A stretch of 64,000 nt of DNA from Acanthosepion lycidas (GCA_963932145.1 OZ010574.1:85628438-85692437), one strand, 5' to 3'; shown: positions 10,930 through 21,692, counted from the first letter of the stretch. Notes: generated from the sequence alone by a model not told the origin. Numbers and translations: made by a program.

Positions 10930-11330
10930 TAGGTCTGTGTTATATACCGTACCTATGAACACTAATGGGTATGTCCCAATTCTCATAAATACATTATTTA
11001 CATTATTCGAACTATTGTCCTCATCTTTGTCGCCATATTTATCACAACGTTTGGGCCGTTGTACACTCCAGCCTTCTTCGTACAACGGCCAAAACGTTGT
11101 GATAAATATGGCGACAAAGATGAGGACAATAGTCCGAATAATGTAAATAATTTACATAATACCTCATCTCAGAAATATAGACAGACTCTCATAAATACGT
11201 TGTACACTATTGTAAGTGGGGATAATATACTGTGGTTTACCTACTTCAAGCCGCTGGCGAGTATTGTATTTTGTTGATGTTATAAAGATTACCATTTCAT
11301 TTTCAACTTTCGTTTTGGTTATTCCTCATA
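10930..11330 (+). repeat. Dispersed repeat R4, split by R3
   Basis: 10930-10992 plus 11199-11330 together match 51509-51702 read on the minus strand: 'accgtacctatgaac', 'ctcataaatacgttg', 'gtggtttacctactt', 'ggcgagtattgtatttt', 'tttataaagattaccattt'-like. In the 51.5-kb copy the two halves are contiguous, so the interruption here is the R3 insertion. The class of R4 is unknown. Confidence 0.8.
10993..11186 (+). mobile_element. R3 hairpin element, body-less copy, with 12-bp target duplication
   Basis: Two arms of about 72 bp (10993-11064 and about 11080-11151) form a near-perfect hairpin around 'actccagccttcttc'. They are followed by a 3' tail ending 'agaaatatagacagac'. The element is flanked by 'tctcataaatac' on both sides (10981-10992 and 11187-11198). 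The R4 copy at 51.5 kb shows the empty site. No tRNA-like body is present, unlike the copies at 41789 and 59573. Confidence 0.9.
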
Positions 11331-12479
11331 ATCCTTTTTAGGTGACAACACTCTGTATCCTAGGGTGGTGGTGGAATTGTCTCACGTAGTTATGTAGATA
11401 GGGGACCGGACAATATTGGAAGTAAATGGTAGTTGTAAGCTGTGAAGTATTCATAGAGGGTAAATATACCATAGAACACTCCCCGGGGCCGAGAAATGGC
11501 TCTGACGACCAAAACGAATTGGTTAAGATGGCTTGTGGGATGCCAGGTCGGGATATACGACTAAGGAGAGAAACCCCTTGTAACCACAGTAAAGCCAGTA
11601 ATGGATTAGTTAGGAGGCGCTGATTGGGTAAGGTTGTTTTCCCTGTGAGGGGAATTCGGAGGCAGAAGGAATTGAGATGGTGCGAATTGTGTTTTGGCAC
11701 AAAAAGGCAGATGGTTAATAAAAATAAATTAATGGTGGTAAATTTGTGAAGATTTGTTCAAGTAAATCTGATAATACGCAAATAAAAAAATTAATGAATT
11801 GGCTGTGGTTGAATAAATACGGTGATAATTGACCGTGTGTGTTGTGTCAGTGTGAGTGGGAAATAAGTATAGATCACAATATTGAACAAGCAAGAGTGTA
11901 ATTCTGCAAATAATTAAAGTGTAAAATTTAGGTGGAAAGGACATGGCTCAGTTATGGAATTGGTTGACAGTAGGGGACTTTCTGCCTGTATTGTATGATT
12001 TTTGGACCAGTGTGTTTTTCTGTGAATTGTATGAACATTTCGTGTAACCTCAAGACTAGGAATTTTATTCTCCCCAGGATATTGGATTGCAGAGGTGGTA
12101 CCTGCTGACCTGGGTTGATGATTTTTGAAGTGGTCAAAATTAACTGCAGGAGTGATCTATATCCAGACGTCTGAAGCGTTGACCTTGTATCACGGAAGGT
12201 AATGACCAAGAATGAACAATTTTTGTTAAAAATGATTGTGAAGCGTAAAAATCTGTTCAGAGTTTTGTTGTTTATGTTCATTCTTTTTCAGCAATGGTAT
12301 GTACATACCGGAGGTGTCATGTGACCGAAGAAAAAAATGTAAGGAGCATGCTTTGTATATGAAAGAGTCATGGGTATTTTACAGTATATAGTTGAAATAA
12401 AACTCATAAAATAATCTTTTTAATGATTAGGTAAGATGCGTTAAATAATAGTTTAGCAAACTATTATTTTTAGGGGAAG
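11331..12479. other. Interior of the LTR fossil, no identifiable gene
   Basis: Open frames of 65-120 residues occur on both strands, but none has a recognisable retroelement or host motif. 'aggggaagtg' at 12472-12481 is the purine tract before the right LTR. Confidence 0.45.
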
Positions 12480-12817
12480 TGTGTCTCAGCCACTACATCC
12501 GGAGGTTGACATTCGGAGTCAGATGCAAGCCATAATAGAGAAGTCGATTTTGATTGGCTGAGCTAGGGTGGAAAAGATAGATAGGAAAAAGGTTGCGGTG
12601 AGTTGCTTCTTACCCGTCAAGTGATGTAGACGTGTTCACTTTTGTGTCCGAAACGGCTCCCCAGTTAGGAGTGGCGACTGCGACTAGATAGTTAGATAAT
12701 GTACATGTCGACATAAGTAATAAATTCAAAGACTTTCATTGCTGAAACAAAACAATTCATGATTGCCGGCCAAGAGAAGACGAGATGAGACCACACCCAT
12801 CAAGGGACTATGCAACA
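12480..12817 (+). repeat. Right LTR of the fossil LTR element
   Basis: Starts 'tgtgtctcagcc' right after the purine tract 'aggggaag' and ends 'tgcaaca', a TG...CA unit of about 338 bp. It directly abuts mariner coding sequence at 12818. Confidence 0.7.
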
Positions 12818-13720
12818 ATACATTTGTTATAAAATTCAGCCGGTTTGCTATCGAAGAAATCACCAACTACAGTTTTCAGTTCATCATCCGTTGCATATAT
12901 TTTGCCATTCAAATTCTGCCGTGCCTGGTGTCTGTCAGGCAAGTATGGTGGGTAAAGAAAAATTTCCTGATCCAGCTCCAGAAATTTTTCAAGGGTGAAC
13001 TTTGCAACGTGTGGTTGGGCGTTATCATGAAGGAACGTGACATCAGTCAGTTCTGGGCGTATTTGTGCAGTTGCGTCAGTCACACATTGCTGCTGAGCGT
13101 TGATAAACTGATTATGCTCCAACGTTTCCCAGTGAATCACGCCTTCACATCCCACCAGACACAAACCTTGAGCTTCTTTTGATGCAGGTCGTGCAATTGC
13201 ACCCTCGACTATTCAGCTTCTTTTGCGTATCATATTCGAGTACAGACAACATTTTTTATCTGTAGTAACCATTTTGTTTAGCTAATCAGAAATGCGCTTC
13301 TTGGACAGTAAAGCCGTGCAGGCATCCATGCGGCGTCAACGGTCAAAGTCGGTCACTTTACGTGGGACTCCTGCTGTTGATTTTGCCTATTTCCTCCAAG
13401 TGATGCAAAATGGCTGACGTTAAACTTCTCAGCCAGTTCGCGTGCCAACTTTGATACTGGCGCACAATTGCTAATTGTCAATGCGTGAGAGTTAACCACT
13501 TCTTGGAGATCGAATTGAACTTCGTGAACCAATCGTAGACCGTGCGACGACCAATTGTATATTCACCAAATTTTTGTTTGATACGACTTTGTAATTGGTC
13601 AGCGTTTAGAGCGGACTTGTAATCATAGGGTAACAATGTGCATTTCTGTTCACGGGATAGGCTCATTCCTGGGCCATTTTTGGAACTTACAAGGAGCTCT
13701 GAGATTAGGAAAATAATCAA
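12818..13720 (-). pseudogene. Decayed mariner transposase
   Basis: Minus-strand reading. The N-terminal HTH at 13680-13478 contains 'LSREQKCTLLPYDYKSALNA' and 'RRTVYDWFTKF'. A first-Asp region 'VTTDKKCCLYSN' lies near 13272-13235. The second-Asp motif 'FLHDNAQPHVAKFTLEKFLE' is at about 13035-12975, then 'PPYLPD' and 'DFFDSKPAEFYNKC' near 12850-12815. The third-Asp segment after 'PPYLPD' is short relative to the usual PPYSPDLAPxDYHLF, so that catalytic residue appears lost. Several frame breaks separate the blocks. The C-terminus ends exactly where the LTR fossil begins. Family usual length is about 345 residues. Confidence 0.88.
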
Positions 13721-13748
13721 TCAAAAGATATTGCATTTACTTATGTAT

Positions 13749-13900
13749 CAATCTGTATAAATACACAGCAAATTCTGTCTGTCCGTCCGTGTGTCTGAAA
13801 AACCTCTAACTCAGGCCTCACTTGCTCTACATAGATATGTTATACCTTCTTGGAATCAGGATGATAACGGAAATAAAAATCTAATCTTCATCTGTTGTTT
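13749..13900 (+). mobile_element. Possible Helitron 5' end
   Basis: 'atctgtataaatacacagc' followed by 'ctgtctgtccgtccgtgtg' resembles the TC-start, T/G-pyrimidine-rich 5' ends of Helitrons at 42635 and 33217 (minus). No matching 3' hairpin plus CTRRT was located. Confidence 0.35.
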
Positions 13901-14049
13901 GAACACCTAGCATTGGAATTTGTGTCCAAGTGAAGAGAAACTTTGGGGAGAAAGTGTGACTTTGTAAACAGTGACTATTACTGCTACTAATGCAGTACTC
14001 TTCAATAAAACGAATGTAGTTCTCTCAGTTAGTGGCGTGTTTATCTAAA

Positions 14050-14212
14050 AATAAATACGCTTAAATTCACCTTCATCCCTGACATGCGCCAACGGCTTGG
14101 AGTAGATTCTCCGATGTCGCCAATTCAGCTGGTTTTCGATCCTAGCAAGAGGCAACGGAACGTCTAGCCACACTGATAAGCTGTAATACAGCGAAACAGT
14201 CTGTTTGTGGAT

Positions 14213-14215
<3 letters not shown>
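14050..14215 (-). repeat. Dispersed repeat R7, copy 1
   Basis: 14150-14215 is the reverse complement of 25597-25675: 'cagactgtttcgctgt', 'cagtgtggctagac', 'gttgcctct'. Both copies end at a (TA)n array. Class unknown. Confidence 0.75.

Positions 14216-14257
<42 letters not shown>
14216..14257. repeat. TA array
   Basis: Uninterrupted (TA)n of about 40 bp abutting R7. Confidence 0.95.
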
Positions 14258-14262
<5 letters not shown>

Positions 14263-14439
14263 CAATATCTGAATGCTGAGCATGTTTAAAATTTCACCAG
14301 ATTTGGATGTATATAAACAGACAATAAACAGTCTGAGATAGATAGCTTTTGATAGGGGGAGTTGGGTAAGTGGTTAGTTAGACAGCTATTTATCTTATTT
14401 GTGGTTTTTATCTTTATTTTAAGCTTCATAACCTTGCAC

Positions 14440-14676
14440 TAACAATGAAATTTAGAAAATGTTAATATGTTATAAAATCACTACAAAAATAGCCATTTTG
14501 TTTCAACACTTCTGGCATCTTATCAAGTGATGGTGTTGAATTCAAGCTGTAGTGATTTGATAATATTATAATTTTCGAATAAATTATATTTGTTCTACTC
14601 TGTATTGAGCACTCGTTTAAGAATAGTATTTTTTTGTTATTGGAATTTATTCCATATCCACCAATCGTATACTTAG

Positions 14677-14680
<4 letters not shown>
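14440..14680 (+). repeat. Dispersed repeat R2, copy 1
   Basis: 'attttcgaataaatta', 'ctctgtattgagcactc', 'agaatagtattttttt' and 'ttattggaatttattcc' match 36170-36280 in the same orientation. The preceding 70 bp (14472-14545: 'aaaatcactacaaaaata' ... 'agtgatggtgttgaat') match 36087-36165 only in reverse complement. It ends in a TA array. Confidence 0.8.

Positions 14681-14739
<59 letters not shown>
14681..14739. repeat. TA array at the end of R2
   Basis: (TA)n of about 58 bp. The second R2 copy also ends in one (36281-36335). Confidence 0.95.
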
Positions 14740-14741
<2 letters not shown>

Positions 14742-14999
14742 GTATTTAGGCAGCAATCCCTCTTTTATACATGTTAAAGACGACTAACAACATACTACAA
14801 TTAAGCTTTTTATTTAATTTTTCTTGTGTTCATACAAGTGTTTTCTTTTCTGGACATAAAGTGTGTAAAAACTGTCCAAATGTTCTGCATTTCTGAGAGC
14901 TTTCGGCTATTTTCTTAGCCATTATCAAGGGTGATTCTTATTTCTTTTTTACTAAATATGTGGGATTTTATGTATGTGTCTAAAGTTATAGGAATGATT

Positions 15000-15030
<31 letters not shown>

Positions 15031-15749
15031 ATGCATATATGTATATATGTATGTATTTATGTACATAAGTTTGGTTAAAGACCTACAATATTTCAGGATT
15101 TAAAGTTTTCCAGAGTTTCGAACCACTTTCCTGGTTTTCAAAGAAAATCAAAATGATGGATGAAATCGAAAGCTGAAAATCCTCAGATATTGAATAAATT
15201 ATATCGAGTTGAAACAAAAGTTCGTAATTTTTTTTAAATAAATTACAAAGACAATATTGACACATCTATACATAGATTAATTCAAGCACATATCTACTAT
15301 TTTGGCCCTCGACATTTATCTATGTTTGTTTCCATCCTCTAAGAACGAGGCGTCATTCTTTGTGAGGAACTGGTGCCTAAGTGGTTTTTACAGGCTCCCG
15401 GTTAATCGAATTCATTTCTATTAAGCGAATGTTGTAATAATCAAAATACGTGGCTGTTGGAAGGAGCAAGGTTAGGTAACTATGGCAGGTTTATTATAGA
15501 TCCCAGTCATTCTGTACAAATTTCAGTTGGGTCTGTAAACCGGCGATTTTCTGTCTTTTATCGGGCCAATGAGCAACGGAATTCAACATTTGACTCTATG
15601 GAAGGAACTTGTAATACACAATGCCCTTCCAATCCTTCAGATGCAGACCCGCTTTTTTAGTGGTTAACTGAGTCTCACCAAGATATTTTCCCTACAAATT
15701 GTTGTAAACTATCTATTTTTCAAAATCTGTGATCTTTTTTTTTTTTTCA
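14740..15749. other. No gene seen
   Basis: A (TG)n run at 15008-15030. The rest is undistinguished. A 67-residue frame at 15457-15660 has no recognised motif. Confidence 0.45.
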
Positions 15750-16090
15750 GAAATTGTGCGTTTTGTTGCACCTGAGCAGAGGATCGCAGTTGGAAATATT
15801 TTTTCCGTTAACTCGTGAGTTACCGAAACCTTGTAGCGATTCACGCATCCAGGTGTTTTCAAATACTTTCGAGTATCTCTACGATGTTCCGTGCCGTATC
15901 ACCTGGATTGTTTTTAATCAGCGTTTCGATTAGTTTATCATTAACTACTTCAGACCTGCAAAAACATTTTCGGCCTTCTAGATCAAAGTTTCCATTCCTG
16001 AACATTGCGAATCCCCAATGAAAATTACTCACAGCTACAGCACCATCTCCAAAAACGGTACATATCTTTTTTGCTGTGTGTGCAGTTTTT
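15750..16090 (-). pseudogene. N-terminal fragment of a second mariner transposase
   Basis: Minus strand from about 16085: 'HTAKKICTVFGDGAVAVS', 'FAMFRNGNFDLEGRK' (HTH plus the usual WFxRFxxGDFSLEDxxR linker) and 'VNDKLIETLIKNNPGDTAR'. It resumes in another frame as a decayed 'LGCVNRYxVxVxHELTEKN'-type segment near 15800. The catalytic domain is absent. This lineage differs from the copy at 12818-13720 in its linker. Confidence 0.8.
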
Positions 16091-16404
16091 TTTTTGTTTT
16101 GTTTTTTTTCCTTTTTGGATTTAAAAGAGCATAAAATGAAGAAAATGCATTTGAATTTTACTCGATTTTCATTTTTTAAGTAAAACATTTAAAATTCACA
16201 GTCTCCACACAAATTAAAACGTGTTGAAAAGTGACCTTTCAGAATATATATGTCATAAATTTCAGTGTTGTGTGAAATGAAATCTTGTGTTCAAGTGCCG
16301 CCAAATGGTAAATACTATAAAATTTTTGTTCCAAAGGGATTTTTAAATTTACACCGGAAACCAGGAAAAATGTTTGAAAGAGAAATAATTAGCAAAATAT
16401 CCTT

Positions 16405-16725
16405 AATTTGAAGTAACAGAAATGTGGTTCTACTGGAGTATACTGAGAATGCCATGGGTCGAACATATACACAAGTTCTAGGAACAATGGAAACAAAAAA
16501 GAACACTTATACTTAACATCAGGTGAAATATCTAGGTCACATAATGAGGAAAGAGAGCTCGGAAAATTTGATACTGACAGGACAGATTGAAGGCAAGCGG
16601 GACAGAGGAAAACAAGGCAGAAACTACCTAGCGAGCTTGACTAAATGGATGTCAACCAGGAAGATGTCCAGTAGAGATGGCCAAAAGACGCGGCGCATAG
16701 AAGAACTAAGCTTATATAACTGAAA
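16405..16725 (+). mobile_element. LINE family alpha 3' fragment
   Basis: 'TEMWFYWSILRMPWVEH' (about 16415-16465) and 'KYLGHIMRKESSENLILTGQ' plus 'IEGKRDRGKQGR' (16526-16620) parallel 7440-7670. One or more frame breaks near 16480-16520. It ends near a TA array. Confidence 0.85.
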
Positions 16726-16736
16726 AGTCGCTACCC

Positions 16737-16737
<1 letters not shown>

Positions 16738-16780
<43 letters not shown>
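16738..16780. repeat. TA array
   Basis: (TA)n of about 40 bp directly after the LINE fragment. Confidence 0.95.
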
Positions 16781-16781
<1 letters not shown>

Positions 16782-17596
16782 CTGTTGACGGTAAGAAATG
16801 AAGATTTTAATATAACTGCTAAAAAGCTCCGTGTTTTGATATCGGATTTCCTAAAGTAAAAGCTGGGAGTTGCTCTGGCTTCTTTTTACTTTCTTGCGCA
16901 GGGATGGGAGATTTTTGCAGTGCAGGGTGTGAGTCAGTATTAAATATGACTATGCTTTGTTTTGATCCCCTAAGGTCGGACCGACTGACGTGTTACCTTC
17001 TGGAAAATCAGATGCGTTTTGAAATATCATTTTTTTAAATTTTAAAATACATTAAGTAATTCATATGAGTAGGTGTTATGTGCACAGACACGTGAAATGT
17101 CCCACATTTGTCAGATTAATGCTCGAAAATAAAATTTGTGCTGGGCAAAAGTAATTGGCTACGTTTCCTGTTAAACACGTAAGCCAATATAAACTGTCTT
17201 GAAACAATGTTAAACGTCCTAACGATCGTACTGATAAGCGAAAAATGACCAGGCGAAGATGGTCTGCTTGTTTAATGGATTCTTCATTATTTTTTACCTT
17301 AACACAGTGTTGGCGTTATAAGCTGGTAATAGATAACTTTCAGCATATTTAGAAGTCTCATGGGTGATCTTTTAAAAAGTGTCTTTCATATATTAAAAAT
17401 ACGATGTATAAGACGCGCTTCCAAAAGTCGATGCTAGAAACAGCTTACATGCTATCGACCGAAGGTATGAATAATATAGATATGGCTGGTCGCTAGTATA
17501 CCTCTCTGCTAAGGTGGCTAACTAATTCCTATTGCAGACGCCTGCTCAGACACATTTGTGTTTTTCAACATTCACAAAGCTAACTTATGGTTTTTG
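16781..17596. other. No gene seen
   Basis: AT-rich sequence with no recognisable repeat or motif. Confidence 0.45.
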
Positions 17597-17990
17597 TTGT
17601 GGATTCCGAGATGAACACAAGGCCCAAAGGCCAGTCAAGGTAGAGTGTTGTGGATTCCGAGATGAATTTGGTCTCCAAGGAATGACAAACGCAATAATTA
17701 AATATAAGAAATAAAATGTATTTACACAATCATACAAAGAGTAATACTGTTAGTAAGTCCAGGAACGTGGTTAGTAGCAAATACAGATAGATATATACAG
17801 CCTCGAAGTAGGACTTCCTTAGAGTATACGTGCTTGTAACTGACTTCTACAAGAGGTTATCTCACACTATCTCCGTTCGTATATTCTCTCACTACCCGAC
17901 TACGTGATTTTAACTCTGGGTATTTAATGGCAGCAGTCCAGGTACACTTGGTAGAGTCCACTTATATGAAAAAGGGGTGGACCCCATAAG
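17597..17990 (-). mobile_element. LTR fragment (fossil), related to the solo LTR at 61563
   Basis: Minus-strand reading ends '...ggaatccacaaca', a CA end. It passes a TATA-like 'attaaataccc' near 17925 and a segment 'ggacttactaac', then T-rich 'ttgtgtaaata' and 'ttatttc'. The solo LTR on its minus strand has 'cttactaaccc', 'ttgtgtaata' and 'gttatttc' in the same order. The last about 50 bp are partly duplicated ('gttgtggattccgagatga' twice). The element looks broken. Confidence 0.5.
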
Positions 17991-18403
17991 AGATTTGTTT
18001 TGCAACTATGCTGTGCTCGAAGACAAAGCGCTTAATCTGGCATGATCATTAATTTGAACAAGGCTGGTAAAAAAAACCCTTGGCCACGATGATTTCTGAC
18101 CATAGGCTGTTTCTGAACAGTTTCTTTCACCCAATTTCACGGCTTTGATCAATCCGTGGTATGGTTTCCAGGCACTTACCAATTGTGCCACACACTAGGA
18201 TCTTATTTCCAAAACCGATATTAAAAAGATATTAATTATTTTTTTTCTTAAATTTGACGAAAAATGTCAAATAAGATTACATATTTTGATTAATTGAAAG
18301 ATTTATGCTTAATTAAACTTTTTAAGAAAAATATGAAATTAATCAAATTTTATAATCCTGTCGAGTGGTTGTAATCTTCCAGAAACTCAGATTCTTTCTT
18401 TCT

Positions 18404-18640
18404 TTCTTTCTTTTTATGTGCCATGTTCTTTCAGGACGTAGACGATCATGGCTCTCCGCCTCCCACTATCGCTTGCAGATTTCATCAAGCTCCTTTCTTC
18501 TGCTTTATCCCCCAGACCACGTTCTGTCATCCTCAAGCTTGTCAGGTATGTCACACGCTGCTTTCACTTGTCTCTCTTTCCCTCTATTCGACCCGTGAGT
18601 ATCAGATCCTCTAGGCCCTCTCTCCTCCCTATGAACCAGA
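18404..18640 (-). mobile_element. LINE family alpha 3' end
   Basis: The minus strand runs from 'gatactcacgggtcgaata' through 'gggaaagagagaca' to a 3' tail 'catggcacataaaaagaaag', parallel to 7618-7820. The plus-strand frames here are shadows. Confidence 0.85.
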
Positions 18641-19139
18641 TAAGTGAACATCAATTTTAATTATTACCATTTGATACCTCGTAAAATAAATGAATAATGT
18701 AACGTCATTCAAAAAAAAAAAAATGTACAAAATAGCCATGAGTGTTTTGAGAACTTGTACCATTTAGAACTTCGGAAAAAATAAATATACGATTTTGCAA
18801 GGCAAGAGCATATTGCGTGGGATCCAGGGAAGAACTCAATTCATCTCATCGTCAGAATTGATGAGAATCAACAAGAATACGATGAAAAGTGTTGGAAGCC
18901 TGATTAGACATGACGTTAAGAGAAACGCAGTGTTATTTCTCAATCATTTTGTCATCGGATTTCAGTCGCTAATTGACGGTTCTATTTGGCACCACCGATC
19001 TTTCATTCATTCGCAATTCTCTTATTTACTTTGGAATCTGTTATTCCTCTAAGGCTGAATTTTGCAGCCAGTTAGATGGGTTCAAATTCCCGCCTAGTAT
19101 ATTGCGTTCAATTTTGCGCAAATGTCTTTAAAAAATGGC

Positions 19140-19265
19140 ATCAATCTATCTATTCCCCACCCATCTGCTATGGGCCAAATAACGAAATAGACTTGGTTCT
19201 CCAGCCTTGAGTTACAGACAGTCTAGGAGAAAGACAACGTTGAATTCAAATTCATAGACACAGCA
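19140..19265. repeat. Possible SINE body
   Basis: 'agtctaggagaaagacaac' and 'ttgaattcaaattc' resemble 2735-2800 and 50505-50560. No promoter boxes seen. Confidence 0.35.
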
Positions 19266-19279
19266 ACTGGAATCTACTC

Positions 19280-19960
19280 CAATATCTTTCCACTGGAGCG
19301 TCTATATCGGATCAATTGCTTCGTCTATTACAAGAGAATTTGGTTCACCGTTTCGTGCTAGAAAGGTTTTTCTCATCAGAATTAATCTTGCATATTTATA
19401 AATTTTCAATTCGTCCATGCATTGAATACCGTTGCCATATTTGGTCTGGTGCTCCTGCTATACATCTCGAGGTTATCGACAAAATCAAAAGAAGGATCTG
19501 TGATATAATAGATCTTGACCAGGCATTTCAATTTCAGACATTTTCTCTTTTGACATGAAGTGGTTTCCCTGTGTCTTTTTTTAATAAATATTTTCATAGC
19601 AACTGCTCTGTTGAGCTTTTTCCCTGGTGCCCCGACTACATGAAATAAGCGTGCTACTAGATTGGCAGTTAGGTCTCACCGTTTTACTGTTAAACTGGCT
19701 AGATTCAGTTGCAACTTCTATTTTGACAGTTTCTTTTTTCGCTCTTCCCACCTGTGGAACTTCTTTCTCCCTTTTCTTGCTCCCTTGTTAACTTCAAAAA
19801 TTTAAATGCGACGTCAATCGCCATCTTCTATCTTCTTGAAGCCTGTTAGTTTTTTGTCCTTTTCTCAATCCTCCCCATTCTCGACCTTCTCATTGTCTTT
19901 CACTTTCACTCCCTTTAAGCTCCTGCGTTCTTGCTTGGGGTGAAAAGATTAAACATTTTA
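19280..19960 (+). mobile_element. CR1/jockey-like LINE C-terminus (family beta)
   Basis: The plus strand reads 'LILHIYKFSIRPCIEYRCHI', then 'WSGAPAIHLEVIDKIKRRIC' (19385-19500). After frame breaks it gives 'ATRLAVRSHRFTVKLARFSC' (about 19645-19705) and 'FFFRSSHLWNFFLP' (about 19730-19775). This is the standard ending of CR1/jockey-type ORF2 proteins. Further copies: 35120, 53110 and 61010, all minus. Confidence 0.82.
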
Positions 19961-20534
19961 AAAATTTAATGGCCATTTATAGACACATAATTTGTGGCTA
20001 GCTATCATCTGAAGTCATTAAAAATAATGATTTAAAAATAGTTTCAATAGCTGTCTACAAGGTATTCGCTCATGATTCTTTCGCTTGAGACTATCTATAT
20101 ACCCAGAAATGATTTACTGGTGATTATCGACAAATACGCCATATCCTTCGCTTAGGACATCTTTTGTGGGTACGCCATAATAACGCTGACTTCTTATTTC
20201 TGAGTACACGCGTCTGCTGCGGTATGTAGCTCATCCCAGTTACAGACACACATCTGTGTCCCTTGAACATCCGCACACAGCTAACCTGTGCTTTATATCG
20301 CGATAATGTGAACGGGCCTTGGTTACAGGTTCGAGGAGAGCGCGCGTAACGTAGTGTGATTAGTAATTGAACAAGATTTTGTGGTTGCCTAACCATCGAT
20401 GGCTTCCAAACAGTTTTGTCTATTCAAGTTCACTTGCAATATTTCGGTCAACGCGTGCTAATATCACCCGGCACTTTCCAACAGCGCTACATGACAGGTT
20501 CGTCTCCCTAGGGAGATATAATCAAGAAAGCTCC

Positions 20535-20625
20535 TTCATAAAAAAGTCGACCATGATGAGGTTCGAACCTAGATTTCATGTTTGAAATGCTAATGTTCTA
20601 ACCACGCCAGCAACCTTAACAATTA
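20535..20625 (-). mobile_element. tRNA-like SINE head or tRNA pseudogene
   Basis: The minus strand has A-box-like 'TGGCGTGGTTAGAAC' (20600-20615) and B-box-like 'GGTTCGAACCT' (20561-20571). A short 'ATTTC...GAAAT' stem sits where an anticodon arm would be, but the acceptor and T stems do not pair fully, so it is not a functional tRNA gene. Confidence 0.55.
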
Positions 20626-21105
20626 CGACACACCGATAATCTTAAGGGGTATGGCAACTGATAGGTATAGTATGTAAGATTTGAGTTTGTTTTCTTTTCC
20701 TTTTTCCTATTCCGTCTTCTGTGCTATGAAATAGCATTATGTAAAGGCAATGGTAGGTGATGCTACCGCACCTTGACAACATGGAAGTGCCTAAACCTAT
20801 ATCATTTGTTCTCCTATGAGTCAGTTTGAACACTGGCAAGCCTGCTCTTGGCAAGGCGATGTGAGTTATCGGGGTATAATGGTGCTGGAATGGGAAGTTC
20901 TTCAAAGAGTTGTCACTTTCTCCTTGCTATATTCGTTGTTCTTTGCAGTAGATTTAACACACTGAATGAGGCGTAAGGTAGTAGAAAGATTTTGAAAAAA
21001 AAAACTTTATATTCCGAAGAATGTCGTTTTGAAATGGAATTATATGAATAAACATTTTTATTAAAAGTATTGAAAAATTTTGCATCAACATAATTTACAC
21101 ACACA

Positions 21106-21106
<1 letters not shown>

Positions 21107-21187
<81 letters not shown>

Positions 21188-21188
21188 T
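21107..21188. repeat. (TA)n(GATA)n compound microsatellite
   Basis: About 45 bp of TA passes directly into about 33 bp of GATA. The same compound design occurs at 43726 and 60523. Confidence 0.95.
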
Positions 21189-21234
21189 ATGTGAAAATTT
21201 CTCTGATTTAACCAGTAGAGAAGACAATATTTAT

Positions 21235-21692
21235 TAATAAAAATGACAATAGGAAAACTAGTAATTACTGACCAATGTGGATTTTATCAAAGCGAAAATA
21301 CGAAATGAATTTAATTGAACAAGGTAACTAATAAAAACAAAAAACAAAATGTTCCTAGCATCTGGAATGTAGAGAAACGCTTTCACCTTTCACCTTTCTT
21401 AACAAAATTACTGCTCTCACAAACAAATGTATACAACAGATTCATAAAATCAAAAGAAAATGGTTGAATACATCAACACAGATATAATGACAATATTCTC
21501 CACACGTGACAAATACTGACGTTATATTCAGTTAACAAATAGCGTTTCTCCACATTCCAGTTGCAAGTAACATTCTGTTTTTGTTTTTATTAGTTACCTT
21601 GTTAAATCATATTCATTTCGTATTTTGCTTTGATAAAGTCCACATTGGACGAAACGCGTCAGCAATTACTAGTTTTCCTATTGTCATTTTTA

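Larger units (their letters stand above)
10014..12817 (+). mobile_element. Old, broken LTR retrotransposon (fossil)
   Basis: Two related blocks of about 220-240 bp, at 10014-10254 and about 12602-12817, both end in 'ctatgcaaca' and share 'gttgcttcttacccgtcaag', 'gataatgtacatgtcg' and 'gagaagacgagatga'. Just inside the left one is a primer-binding-site-like 'ttggcgccgttgacc'. Just outside the right one is a purine tract 'aggggaag' followed by TG. This is the layout of a gypsy-like LTR element. The interior (about 2.2 kb) shows no recognisable gag or pol and carries other repeats (R4, R3), so it is broken or was always non-autonomous. The LTRs differ at roughly one site in six or seven by eye, so it is old. 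Confidence 0.72.

Noticed and set aside
11338-11700. 120-residue minus-strand frame inside the LTR fossil
   Set aside because: No gag, pol or env motif recognised and no support for coding.
18005-18200. A-box-like 'TGGCACAATTGGTAAGTG' on the minus strand
   Set aside because: No convincing B-box at the right spacing and no second copy; too weak to list.
20124-20396. 90-residue minus-strand frame
   Set aside because: Cys/Arg-rich but without any recognised zinc-finger spacing or homologue.
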